The notes beneath the pieces are model-generated. The model was not told where the DNA came from and searched no databases. It was given only the letters and a program-made list of their open reading frames with translations. Source: Acidobacteriota bacterium (GTDB lineage Bacteria; Acidobacteriota; Blastocatellia; Pyrinomonadales; Pyrinomonadaceae). Taken from it: a stretch of DNA of 64,000 nt. Below, one piece after another: positions 54,559 to 64,000 of the stretch (its first letter is position 1; each line of letters starts with the position of its first letter). The DNA lies in NCBI GenBank assembly GCA_019639175.1, contig JAHBSK010000003.1:434001-498000 (forward strand), in the 5' to 3' direction. The translations under genes and the position numbers were made by a program.

Positions 54559-55656
54559 ATGACATTGAACATACGCCCCAAAGAAGAGTGCCGGTGGGAC
54601 ATAGTTTCCCTCGGCGAGGTAATGCTCAGGCTTGATCCCGGCGATAAGAGGATCCACACAACCAGGTCATTTGACGTTTGGGAAGGCGGCGGCGAGTATA
54701 ACGTCGCTCGCGGGCTTAAACGGTGTTTCGGCCTCGAAGCAGCGGTCGTAACCGCTCTGGCGGATAATCCTGTCGGCAAGCTTGTGCAGGACCTGATGTA
54801 TCAGGGCGGTGTCGATCAATCGCACGTAAAATGGGTAAAATATGACGGCGTCGGCCGCACGGTGCGCAACGGGATGAACTTTACCGAGCGCGGTTTTGGC
54901 GTGCGGGCCGCATTGGGCTGTTCAGACCGTGGACACACAGCAGTTTCCCAGCTCAAGAAAGGTGATATTGATTGGGAAAAGATATTTGGTAAAGAAGGTG
55001 CAAGATGGTTTCACACCGGCGGCATTTTCTGCGCTCTTTCGGAAACAACGCCCGAGGTCGCCAAAGAGGCGATGGAATGCGCCAAAAAGCACGGCACGAT
55101 AATTTCGTATGATCTAAACTTTCGCGATTCGTTATGGAAGGCGATAGGCGGCCAGGCAAAAGCTCAGGAGGTGAACCGCGGCCTTGCTCAATACGTGGAT
55201 GTAATGATCGGCAACGAAGAGGATTTCACCGCGTGTCTCGGCTTCGAGGTCGAAGGACAGGACGAGCATCATTCAAAACTCGATATCGCCAACTTTGAGA
55301 AGATGATCCGCAAGGCCGTCGCTGATTTTCCCAACTTCAAGGTTGCGGCGACGACGCTCCGCAACGCAAAGACGGCGTCGGTAAACGATTGGGGCGCGGT
55401 CTGTTTTACCGAAGGGCAGCTTTATCAGGCAATGATGCGGCCCGATCTGGATATCTTTGACCGCGTAGGCGGCGGCGATTCGTTTGCTTCGGGGCTGATC
55501 TACGGATTTCTGACCGGCGAATCGCCGGAATGGGCGGTCAACTGCGGTGCTGCTCACGGAGCCCTCGCAATGACGACACCGGGCGATACAACTACCGTCG
55601 GCCTTGCGGATGTTCTGAGAGTTATGAAAGGCGGCGGCGCACGAGTGGCAAGATAA
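54559..55656 (+). CDS. kdgK: PfkB-family sugar kinase, probable 2-keto-3-deoxygluconate kinase
   Basis: This is a 365-residue PfkB (ribokinase) family kinase. The N-terminal substrate motif GGGEYNVARGL and the C-terminal catalytic VGGGDSFASGLIYGF (anion hole and Asp) are present. With the KDPG aldolase immediately downstream, phosphorylation of 2-keto-3-deoxygluconate to KDPG is the likely reaction. An AT-rich TATAAA (54541-54546) precedes the ATG. Confidence 0.88.
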   Translation: MTLNIRPKEECRWDIVSLGEVMLRLDPGDKRIHTTRSFDVWEGGGEYNVARGLKRCFGLEAAVVTALADNPVGKLVQDLMYQGGVDQSHVKWVKYDGVGRTVRNGMNFTERGFGVRAALGCSDRGHTAVSQLKKGDIDWEKIFGKEGARWFHTGGIFCALSETTPEVAKEAMECAKKHGTIISYDLNFRDSLWKAIGGQAKAQEVNRGLAQYVDVMIGNEEDFTACLGFEVEGQDEHHSKLDIANFEKMIRKAVADFPNFKVAATTLRNAKTASVNDWGAVCFTEGQLYQAMMRPDLDIFDRVGGGDSFASGLIYGFLTGESPEWAVNCGAAHGALAMTTPGDTTTVGLADVLRVMKGGGARVAR

Positions 55657-55659
55657 TTT

Positions 55660-55752
55660 GCGGCTTTGCCGCGTTGCAGAGCGGCGAGGCCGAGCCTCGC
55701 CGTCTAATATTTTTACAACTTGCCGGTGAGGCTAAGCCTCACCGCCCTGCAA
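55660..55752. repeat. Nested palindromes between kdgK and eda
   Basis: GCGGC-TTT-GCCGC (55660-55672) is followed by GGCGAGGC-CGA-GCCTCGCC (55683-55701) and GGTGAGGC-TAA-GCCTCACC (55725-55743). An outer pair TTGCAG (55674-55679) / CTGCAA (55747-55752) encloses the last two. The RNA could fold into a cruciform-like multi-hairpin between kinase and aldolase. Confidence 0.8.
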
Positions 55753-55755
55753 ACA

Positions 55756-56406
55756 ATGAACAAACAACAAATTGTCGGACACATTGAAGAACTTGGGTTG
55801 GTTCCGGTGGTGCGGGCATCTTCCGCCGATGAGGCGATGCAGGCCATTGACGCGATCAAGGCCGGAGGCGTCAATGTGCTTGAAATTACGATGACCGTCC
55901 CCGGCGCGGTCAAGGTCATCGAAAAGGTTGCCGACAAATACGGCAGCGATGTTTTGGTGGGCGCCGGAACGGTGCTTGACCCTGAAACCGCCAGGGCGTG
56001 TCTGCTGGCCGGAGCGCAGTTCATCGTGTCGCCTGCATTGAATCTTGACACCATCTCGCTTTGCCATCGTTACAGCGCTCCTGTTTGTCCGGGCGTTCTG
56101 TCTCCGACAGAGGTTATTACTGCATGGAGTGCAGGCGTCGATTTCGTAAAGGTGTTTCCGTGCGGGTCGGTCGGCGGGGCGAGTTATGTAAAAAATCTCA
56201 AAGGCCCATTTCCTCAAGTCAAGATCATACCGACGGGCGGCGTTTCGCTCACAACAGCAGCGGATTTTATCAAGGCCGGAGCCTCGGCTCTCGGTGTCGG
56301 CACTGACCTTGTTGACGTAAAGGCCATCCGCGAAGGCAATGCTGACATCATTACAGAACGCGCCAGGCAGTTCGTTGAGATCGTACGGAGCGCACGGACC
56401 GAATAG
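55756..56406 (+). CDS. eda: KDPG/KHG aldolase
   Basis: This 216-residue class I aldolase of the Entner-Doudoroff pathway splits KDPG to pyruvate and glyceraldehyde-3-phosphate. The general-acid glutamate (VLEITMTVPGA), the Schiff-base lysine in FVKVFPCG and PTGGVSLTTAADFIKAGASALGVG are present. The ATG at 55756 starts at MNKQQIVGHIEELG. It is last in the sugar-acid cluster. Confidence 0.95.
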   Translation: MNKQQIVGHIEELGLVPVVRASSADEAMQAIDAIKAGGVNVLEITMTVPGAVKVIEKVADKYGSDVLVGAGTVLDPETARACLLAGAQFIVSPALNLDTISLCHRYSAPVCPGVLSPTEVITAWSAGVDFVKVFPCGSVGGASYVKNLKGPFPQVKIIPTGGVSLTTAADFIKAGASALGVGTDLVDVKAIREGNADIITERARQFVEIVRSARTE

Positions 56407-56430
56407 ATGTTTCCATACCTCATTTCTAAA

Positions 56431-56472
56431 AAAAGGACGTGACAGGCTGAAATGCTTATCACGTCCTTTTTG
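56431..56472. terminator. Bidirectional terminator between eda and gyrB
   Basis: A 12-bp perfect stem, AAAAGGACGTGA (56431-56442) / TCACGTCCTTTT (56459-56470), with T-runs on both strands separates convergent genes. Confidence 0.88.
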
Positions 56473-56488
56473 TTTGTTTGTATTTTTT

Positions 56489-58933
<2,445 letters not shown>

Positions 58934-59074
58934 TCAAATTTTGTCGCCTAAGTAGTTGTTAGATAATTATTTATCTATTTTGACCAGATGGGCCTGCAAG
59001 GCTGGAAACTTTCACTCTAATCAATAGAACATTATAGCATTTTCGGGGGCTTATAAACAGCCGGAAAGTCGGTT

Positions 59075-60190
59075 TTAGGGAGCCGATCCGGCCTTTCCGG
59101 CTGCCATGCCGTTCTCTATGCGGATGGTTCGCGACGAGCGGCCAAATTCCGCCACAAAACCTTCTTTTGACGTGGTCACTACGGTTTGCGTCTTGCCCGC
59201 AAGGTATTCGAGCAGATGCCCGATCCGGCGATGATCGAGTTCGGCGTCGATGTCATCAAGCAGGAACAGCGGATATTCGCCGCGTGTAGCGTGAAATACA
59301 GTGATATTTGCCAACTGGAGCAGAAGCAGAGCGCTCCGCTGCTGGCCTGAAGAGCCGAATTTGCGTATATCCTGTCCGTCAAACAGCACTTCCATATCAT
59401 CCCGATGCGGCCCGACAAGCGAATGCCCGGCAACTAATTCGGCCTGAACGCGCAGCTTAAGCCTTTCGGCCAACAATCCGGCGTAATCCGTCAGGTCTCC
59501 CTTGCCCTCAAGCGACGAAACGTACCTTATGGAAAGCTCCTCGCGTCCGAAAAGCCGTTTTTCGAGGACCTCATTTATCCTTTCGACAAAACGCGTCCTG
59601 CCCCTATGTATCTTTGCGGCAAGTGCTGTCATCTGCTCATTCCACGGCTCCAGCATTTCTGCGGCCCTTTCAACCGACATCTCTTTTTCACGTGCCTGCT
59701 GCAAAAGCGAATTCTTTTGCCGCAGAACCTTTGTATAGTCCGTAAATGTCTGTGTAAATGGCGGATGAAGCGATACAATGCCGCCATCAAGGAACTTCCG
59801 GCGTGAATCCGGCTGGCCGCGAACTATTTCCAGTTCATCCGCGTTGAAAACGACCGCATGCAGTTCGTGTAAGTATCTTTGTGTGGTTTCCTGTTTGCCA
59901 TTTACAAGACATGATTTTATAGTCTTTTGTATATTGACCTGGAGCATTCTATGCAGCTCTTGTGACTGGCGAACATTGCCTTTTACTATCGCCAGATCCT
60001 CACCAAATCTGATCGTTTCTGCGATCTTGCCCGTTTTAAAGGATCTGGTCTTTGCCAGCACATTTATTGCCTCAAGCCAGTTTGTCTTTCCCTGGCCATT
60101 CTCACCTACGAGTATGCTGAGGCCCGGCTCAAGGTCGATCTTCCCCTTTAAATTGCGGAAATTTATTGCTTCTACGAACTCCAGCCGCAT
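59075..60190 (-). CDS. recF: DNA replication/repair protein RecF
   Basis: This is a 371-residue SMC-like ATPase that loads RecA at ssDNA gaps. The Walker A motif GENGQGKTN is near residue 35 and the Walker B/D-loop FLLDDIDAELDHRR is near the C terminus, with the signature FGSSGQQRSALLLLQ. TAAAAT (60202-60197 on the minus strand) ends 6 nt before the ATG, suggesting a leaderless transcript. dnaA and dnaN are not adjacent, so there is no sign of the origin here. Confidence 0.96.
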   Translation of the reverse strand: MRLEFVEAINFRNLKGKIDLEPGLSILVGENGQGKTNWLEAINVLAKTRSFKTGKIAETIRFGEDLAIVKGNVRQSQELHRMLQVNIQKTIKSCLVNGKQETTQRYLHELHAVVFNADELEIVRGQPDSRRKFLDGGIVSLHPPFTQTFTDYTKVLRQKNSLLQQAREKEMSVERAAEMLEPWNEQMTALAAKIHRGRTRFVERINEVLEKRLFGREELSIRYVSSLEGKGDLTDYAGLLAERLKLRVQAELVAGHSLVGPHRDDMEVLFDGQDIRKFGSSGQQRSALLLLQLANITVFHATRGEYPLFLLDDIDAELDHRRIGHLLEYLAGKTQTVVTTSKEGFVAEFGRSSRTIRIENGMAAGKAGSAP

Positions 60191-60244
60191 TGTTTGATTT
60201 TAACACGTAAGAGGTTTTTGCCGGTTACGCGAAGCATTGAATTA

Positions 60245-60336
60245 TTTGGGGATTTTCTGGAAACTTGGTGTATTTGGAGATTTTTAAATAGTTGAAAGGT
60301 GTTTTACAGGCTTAAACACCATTTCAAATCTCCCGA
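60245..60336. repeat. Imperfect palindrome with 9-bp spacing, recF-redoxin spacer
   Basis: GGAGATTT (60277-60284) pairs with AAATCTCC (60327-60334), and TTGAAA-GTGTTT inside pairs with AAACAC-TTTCAA. TTGG/TTGA cores recur at multiples of 9 bp to its left (around 60250, 60269, 60278, 60296). It resembles the other spacer arrays but is more degraded. Confidence 0.6.
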
Positions 60337-60375
60337 TCTGTTTCTTTATTGATAGAGGAATTTCAAGTTTAGGCC

Positions 60376-60882
60376 GTGAGAACTGCATTTCTGTTCATCG
60401 TTATCCTTGCTTTGTCGATCTCTGCCGCTGCTCAGCAGCAGCTTACTGTCGGCACGGAAGCTCCTGCGTTCTCGGCAGAATATCTGAACGGTAAGCCATT
60501 GGAGTTAAATGACCTGAAGGGAAAGGTCGTTGTAATGACCTTCTGGTCAACCCGCTGCCTGATATGTCACAACGAAATACCCAAGCTCAACCGCATGGCT
60601 GACAGCTATAAGGGACGTGACGTTGTTTTTCTGGCACTTACGATGGAAAACGAATCAGTTGTTAATCCGTACATTAAGAAAAATCCGTTTAGGTTCGACA
60701 TTGTCCCGAACAGCTTTGGCGTGGTTTTGAAATACGCCGACACGGACGCTTCGGGCCGTATCCGCATGGGCTTTCCGTCATATTATCTGATCGACCGAAA
60801 AGGTAAGATCAATCTTCGAGCGGACGGTTGGGACAAAACATCAAATATCGACACACGCATCGCACAGCTTCTTTCCGAATGA
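60376..60882 (+). CDS. TlpA/ResA-like periplasmic thioredoxin-fold protein
   Basis: This is a 168-residue redoxin. The signal peptide ends at SAAAQQQ. The thioredoxin fold has the motif TFWSTRCLICHNEIPKL (active site C-L-I-C) and the FPSYYLIDRKGKI cis-Pro strand. Such proteins reduce apocytochrome c or envelope disulfides. The start is a GTG at 60376. A terminator follows. Confidence 0.9.
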   Translation: MRTAFLFIVILALSISAAAQQQLTVGTEAPAFSAEYLNGKPLELNDLKGKVVVMTFWSTRCLICHNEIPKLNRMADSYKGRDVVFLALTMENESVVNPYIKKNPFRFDIVPNSFGVVLKYADTDASGRIRMGFPSYYLIDRKGKINLRADGWDKTSNIDTRIAQLLSE

Positions 60883-60908
60883 CGCTTGTTCCCCTTGTAC
60901 AAAAGACA

Positions 60909-60940
60909 GCCCGGCCGCTGCTTAACGGCCGGGCCTTTTT
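60909..60940 (+). terminator. Rho-independent terminator after redoxin gene
   Basis: The stem GCCCGGCCG (60909-60917) / CGGCCGGGC (60926-60934) is followed by CTTTTT. Confidence 0.9.
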
Positions 60941-61003
60941 GTTCGCGAAATAATTTGTTTCTTGTCCGCGATTAAGGTATATTTTCAGTTCGCCGCTAAT
61001 TGC

Positions 61004-61089
61004 GGAGAGGTAGCCTAATTGGTAAGGCAGTAGTCTTGAAAACTACCGCGGGTAACCGCTTGCAGGTTCGAGTCCTGTCCTCTCCGCCA
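61004..61089 (+). tRNA. tRNA-Ser(UGA)
   Basis: This is an 86-nt tRNA with encoded CCA. The acceptor stem GGAGAGG/CCTCTCC and an anticodon stem GTAGT/ACTAC with loop CTTGAAA give anticodon TGA (61037-61039), reading UCA. A long variable arm (GCGG-GTAA-CCGC) and a TTCGAGT T-loop are diagnostic for serine. It lies between the redoxin and TetR genes. Confidence 0.97.
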
Positions 61090-61177
61090 CACTTCTCTTT
61101 TAGGCTCCGGCCAAAGATCCAATTTTTACTGATGATCGGTTTCTTGCTTTTATCCGCTGTTCTGTTATAGCCTATCT

Positions 61178-61205
61178 GGCAATGAATGATTATTCATTCA
61201 TTGCC
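61178..61205. promoter_or_regulatory. Perfect operator palindrome of the TetR/acyl-CoA ligase operon
   Basis: A 28-bp palindrome has 12-bp arms GGCAATGAATGA (61178-61189) and TCATTCATTGCC (61194-61205) around TTAT. The core, TGAATGA-N4-TCATTCA, matches the site I recall for Bacillus subtilis FadR (YsiA), which represses beta-oxidation genes. It lies 8 bp before the TetR start codon, so binding would block the operon. Confidence 0.85.
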
Positions 61206-61212
61206 GGTAACT

Positions 61213-61830
61213 ATGAGAAAGGCTGCAAAAGCTGTAACAGAACCAAGATCAGGCGCCGGAGATAAACGTTCGACAATTCTGCGGGCGGCAATAAAGGTGT
61301 TTGCAGGCAAGGGCTATTTCAGCTCAAAGGTATCGGATATTGCACGTGAGGCCGGCATCGCAGACGGAACGGTCTATCTGTACTTCAAAAGCAAGGACGA
61401 GATACTGAGGTCGATCTTTGACCGGGCAATGGAGGATTTCATCTCTGAGGGAAAGCGCGAGCTGAAGGACATATCCTCACCGCCGGACAGGCTGCGCCGG
61501 ATAGCGGGCCTTCACCTTGAAAAACTGGGTTCGGACCGCGACCTGGCGGTCGTTTTTCAGGTTGAACTGCGCGGTTCCACAAAATTCATGCGTGAATTTT
61601 CCGCTGCGGGTTTTGCGGACTATCTGGACATCATCAGGGCCGCAATAGAGGATGGACAAAAGGCGGGCATCTTTCGTGACGACATCAAACCGATAACCGC
61701 TGCCAAGATATTCTACGGAGCGCTCGATGAAATGGTAACGAACTGGATCTTGTCAGATCAATCGTATCAACTCTCTCCGATGGCGGACGACGTAATGAAC
61801 ATTTTTCTGGGAGGCGTGTTCAGACAGTGA
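61213..61830 (+). CDS. TetR-family regulator, FadR-like
   Basis: This is a 205-residue TetR regulator. The N-terminal DNA-binding domain (residues about 20-65, ILRAAIKVFAGKGYFSSKVSDIAREAGIADGTVYLYFKSKDEIL) is followed by a helical ligand-binding domain. It lies directly upstream of a long-chain acyl-CoA ligase gene and next to a FadR-type operator, so acyl-CoA sensing is likely. The ATG at 61213 is chosen because an upstream ATG (61186) lies within the operator. The stop overlaps the GTG that opens the ligase frame. Confidence 0.9.
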   Translation: MRKAAKAVTEPRSGAGDKRSTILRAAIKVFAGKGYFSSKVSDIAREAGIADGTVYLYFKSKDEILRSIFDRAMEDFISEGKRELKDISSPPDRLRRIAGLHLEKLGSDRDLAVVFQVELRGSTKFMREFSAAGFADYLDIIRAAIEDGQKAGIFRDDIKPITAAKIFYGALDEMVTNWILSDQSYQLSPMADDVMNIFLGGVFRQ

Positions 61831-61844
61831 AAGAGGATGGTTTT

Positions 61845-63692
61845 ATGGAATTTGTATCGCCACGCAAGGACATAGGGCGTGGAAGCCCGCTCGTTGCCGA
61901 TGAACCGTCCACGCTGCCCGAACTGTTTCTCCAGGCTGTTTCAAAAAAGCACAGAAGCAATGCCCTGTCCTACAAGGTGAATGAAGACTGGCGGCGTATT
62001 TCTTCAGATGAAATGCTGGAACGGATACGCGCGATCACGTTGGGCCTTTATTCACTTGGCCTTAGAAAAGGCGACCGAATAGCAATACTTGCTTCAAACT
62101 CGCCGGAATGGACCCTCTCAGACGCGGCCTGCCAATTTGCGGGCCTGCTGGACGTGCCTGTCTATACGACGCTGTCGCCGGCTTCCGTCGAATATATCCT
62201 GAACGATTCCGGCGCTAAGGCGATATTCATAGAGGATAAGGCCGCGTTTGACCGCATTGCAGAAATACTTCCTGATTGCGCAGCACTGGAAAACGTCATA
62301 TTTTTCGCAGAACCTGCCGGCATGAACGACGGCCAGCTTTCCCTGAGACAACTGGAAGAGGCCGGGCGGCAATTGGCTGAAAAAGACCCGCAGCTTTTCG
62401 AACGGCTCCACCGCGAAGTAAAAGCCGAGGACATCGCGACGCTCATCTATACAAGCGGAACCACCGGAGAGCCGAAAGGCGTAATGCTTACGCATACGAA
62501 CATCGTCTCGAACGTATTGGATTCTGGTGAAAGATACGGTTTCACCACTGCTGATTCGTGCCTGTCGGTGCTTCCTCTTTCGCATATCTTTGAGCGTTCG
62601 GCAATGTATGTTTATCTCTACTATGGAATGGCGGTCAACTTTGCCGAATCCGTCGAAAAGGCTGCCGACAACCTTGCCGAGGTAAAACCGACGATCCTTA
62701 TTGGCGTCCCGCGCATATTTGAAAAGGTCTATGCAAAGGCAAAACTAAAAGCGGTTGAAACTGGAGGGGCAAAGGAAAAGATCTTCGATTGGGCAATAGA
62801 GGTTGCTAAAGACTACGCGCTCCGGCACGAACAGGGAAAGACCATTCCGCTGATGCTGGGAATGAAATACGGAATTGCCAACCTTTTGGTGTTCTCAAAA
62901 CTGAGAAATGTTTTCGGCGGCCGTCTGCGGTTCTGCATAACCGGCGGAGCCGCTCTGTCCGACGATATCTATCTCATTTTCACAGGTGCCGGCATTCCGA
63001 TAATGCAGGGATACGGGTTGACGGAAACATCGCCGGTCATCTCTTCGAACAATCCTTTCGACATTCGGCTCGGCACCGTCGGCAAACCGATACGTAACGT
63101 AAAGGTTCGCATAGCCGCTGACGGCGAAATAGAAACGTGCGGCCCCGGCGTTATGCTCGGCTACTTTAATAAGCAAGAAGCAACGCGTGATGTTTTCACC
63201 GATGACGGCTGGTTCAAAACAGGCGACATCGGCGAAATGGATGCCGACGGCTTTCTGAAAATAACCGACCGAAAAAAGGAGCTTTTCAAAACATCGGGCG
63301 GAAAGTATATAGCTCCGTCGCCGATAGAACAGATGATCAAAGCATCCAGGTTTGTAAGCCAGGTCGTGCTGGTCGGCAACGAAAGGAAATTTGCGTCAGC
63401 GCTGATCGTTCCTAATTTTGACATGCTTCGCTCTTACGCAAAACATAAAGGCCTGAGTATCAACACACCGGCGGAGTTTTGCTCAAACCCAAAGATCATC
63501 GACCTGTTCGAGCGGCAGGTGGCTAACCTGACAAAAGAACTTTCACGATATGAGACGGTAAAAAAGATCGCTTTGATTGAGAACGAACTGTCGGTCGAAG
63601 GCGGCGAATTAACCCCGACGCTGAAGGTAAAGCGCCGCGTTGTTGATGAAAAATACCGCGACGTGATCGATTCCTTTTACCGGGAAGATTAG
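61845..63692 (+). CDS. Long-chain acyl-CoA synthetase (AMP-forming)
   Basis: This is a 615-residue ANL-superfamily ligase activating fatty acids to acyl-CoA through acyl-AMP. The P-loop TLIYTSGTTGEPKGVMLTH, the A5 motif MQGYGLTETSPV and the A7-A8 region DDGWFKTGDIGEMDADGFLKITDRKKE are intact. Length fits FadD15/LcfA-type enzymes. The ATG at 61845 has AGAGG upstream; a GTG at 61827 is alternative. It is in one operon with the FadR-like TetR gene. Confidence 0.93.
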   Translation: MEFVSPRKDIGRGSPLVADEPSTLPELFLQAVSKKHRSNALSYKVNEDWRRISSDEMLERIRAITLGLYSLGLRKGDRIAILASNSPEWTLSDAACQFAGLLDVPVYTTLSPASVEYILNDSGAKAIFIEDKAAFDRIAEILPDCAALENVIFFAEPAGMNDGQLSLRQLEEAGRQLAEKDPQLFERLHREVKAEDIATLIYTSGTTGEPKGVMLTHTNIVSNVLDSGERYGFTTADSCLSVLPLSHIFERSAMYVYLYYGMAVNFAESVEKAADNLAEVKPTILIGVPRIFEKVYAKAKLKAVETGGAKEKIFDWAIEVAKDYALRHEQGKTIPLMLGMKYGIANLLVFSKLRNVFGGRLRFCITGGAALSDDIYLIFTGAGIPIMQGYGLTETSPVISSNNPFDIRLGTVGKPIRNVKVRIAADGEIETCGPGVMLGYFNKQEATRDVFTDDGWFKTGDIGEMDADGFLKITDRKKELFKTSGGKYIAPSPIEQMIKASRFVSQVVLVGNERKFASALIVPNFDMLRSYAKHKGLSINTPAEFCSNPKIIDLFERQVANLTKELSRYETVKKIALIENELSVEGGELTPTLKVKRRVVDEKYRDVIDSFYRED

Positions 63693-63707
63693 AAGATGCG
63701 GGAAAAT

Positions 63708-63746
63708 AAAAAAGGCCTCTTGAACCGGTTCAGGAAGCCTTTTTCC
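63708..63746. terminator. Bidirectional terminator
   Basis: AAAAAGGCCTCTTGAA pairs with TTCAGGAAGCCTTTTT (two G-U pairs), with a CCGG loop. T-runs flank both sides between convergent genes. Confidence 0.85.
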
Positions 63747-63755
63747 ATTTTTTTG

Positions 63756-64000
63756 TTAGAACGGCCGCAGAACAGGAAGTGGAACGCGATTTGGTATGCC
63801 GATCGCCGCCTCATACAAAACGTCCATAAAGCTCTTTTTCGCTTTGCCTACATCAACAATGTCATTTGGTTGGAGCAAAACCTCTTTTTCCTCACCATTC
63901 TTGATGGCGTTGTAATCGACCTCAATGACCTCGGGTTCAACAGAACCTTCTTTTCGGCGATAGATATTTATTCTTTTTGATTTTGCCTCACGGGTAAGTC
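63756..64000 (-). CDS. C-terminal end of a polysaccharide export (SLBB-type) protein, partial
   Basis: This is the last 81 codons of a minus-strand gene that continues beyond the window. The readable text (AKSKRINIYRRKEG, then IEVDYNAIKNGEEKEVLLQPNDIVDVGKA) matches the final SLBB/export domain of Wza-like outer-membrane polysaccharide exporters, followed by a short PNRVPLPVLRPF tail. The assignment rests on a short segment. An overlapping plus-strand frame (63696-63980) is its shadow. Confidence 0.7.
   Translation of the reverse strand, partial: LTREAKSKRINIYRRKEGSVEPEVIEVDYNAIKNGEEKEVLLQPNDIVDVGKAKKSFMDVLYEAAIGIPNRVPLPVLRPF

Noticed and set aside
63696..63980. Plus-strand open frame of 94 codons at the window end
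   Set aside because: It overlaps the minus-strand SLBB-like coding end, which gives recognisable family text. The plus-strand translation is compositionally odd and crosses a terminator hairpin.

Overview
The window is 64 kb of gene-dense chromosome from a free-living, moderately GC-rich Gram-negative-type bacterium. An Acidobacteriota (Blastocatellia-like) origin is my best guess. It rests on gene content: a large secreted zinc metalloprotease with a C-terminal HExxHTLGxxHN motif, several Tat- or Sec-exported hydrolases, a b'/b-type ATP synthase, a bactofilin, and CdaA/YbbR c-di-AMP genes. No rRNA or other lineage marker is present, so the assignment is an inference.

Layout. 0-5.6 kb: a VapBC toxin-antitoxin pair, a D-threonine aldolase-like PLP enzyme, a secreted cystatin-like protein, an intact IS30 element, an exported serine hydrolase and a palindrome-rich spacer. 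5.7-20.6 kb: an alanyl-tRNA synthetase lacking its catalytic core, an Lrp/EamA pair, an aldehyde dehydrogenase operon ending in a YgiD-like dioxygenase, a DsbA-NhaA fusion, the metalloprotease, exonuclease III and an Xre-RES toxin-antitoxin pair. 20.6-30 kb: an orphan DNA methyltransferase, a partial ATP synthase operon (b', b, delta, alpha, gamma), a VanZ-like protein, an SPFH/zinc-ribbon protein and hypotheticals. 29.8-39.2 kb: a glycosyltransferase, then the conserved ffh-rpsP-khpA-rimM-trmD-rplS-(monooxygenase)-rnhB block, a CBS-containing site-2 protease, and cdaA-cdaR. 39.2-50.8 kb: hydrolases, ttcA, bactofilin, mscL, an SGNH-mnmA-fthC-crcB operon, a MATE exporter and aat. 51.2-56.4 kb: a sugar-acid catabolic set (oxidoreductase, FadR-type and ROK regulators, KDG kinase, KDPG aldolase). 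56.5-64 kb: gyrB and recF, a thioredoxin-like protein, tRNA-Ser(UGA), a TetR regulator with a perfect operator followed by a long-chain acyl-CoA ligase, and the 3' end of a polysaccharide-export gene.

The most unusual signal is a set of about eight spacer elements. Each is built from degenerate 7-bp (sometimes 9-bp) tandem units, usually arranged as two complementary arms. They lie mostly between co-directional operon genes (atpH/atpA, atpA/atpG, ffh/rpsP, trmD/rplS), and one lies in frame inside a glycosyltransferase gene. Each element has its own unit sequence, so the architecture is conserved rather than the sequence. Other points worth attention are the cystatin, the truncated AlaRS, and several genes whose -10 hexamer lies 5-10 nt before the start codon, which suggests leaderless mRNAs.
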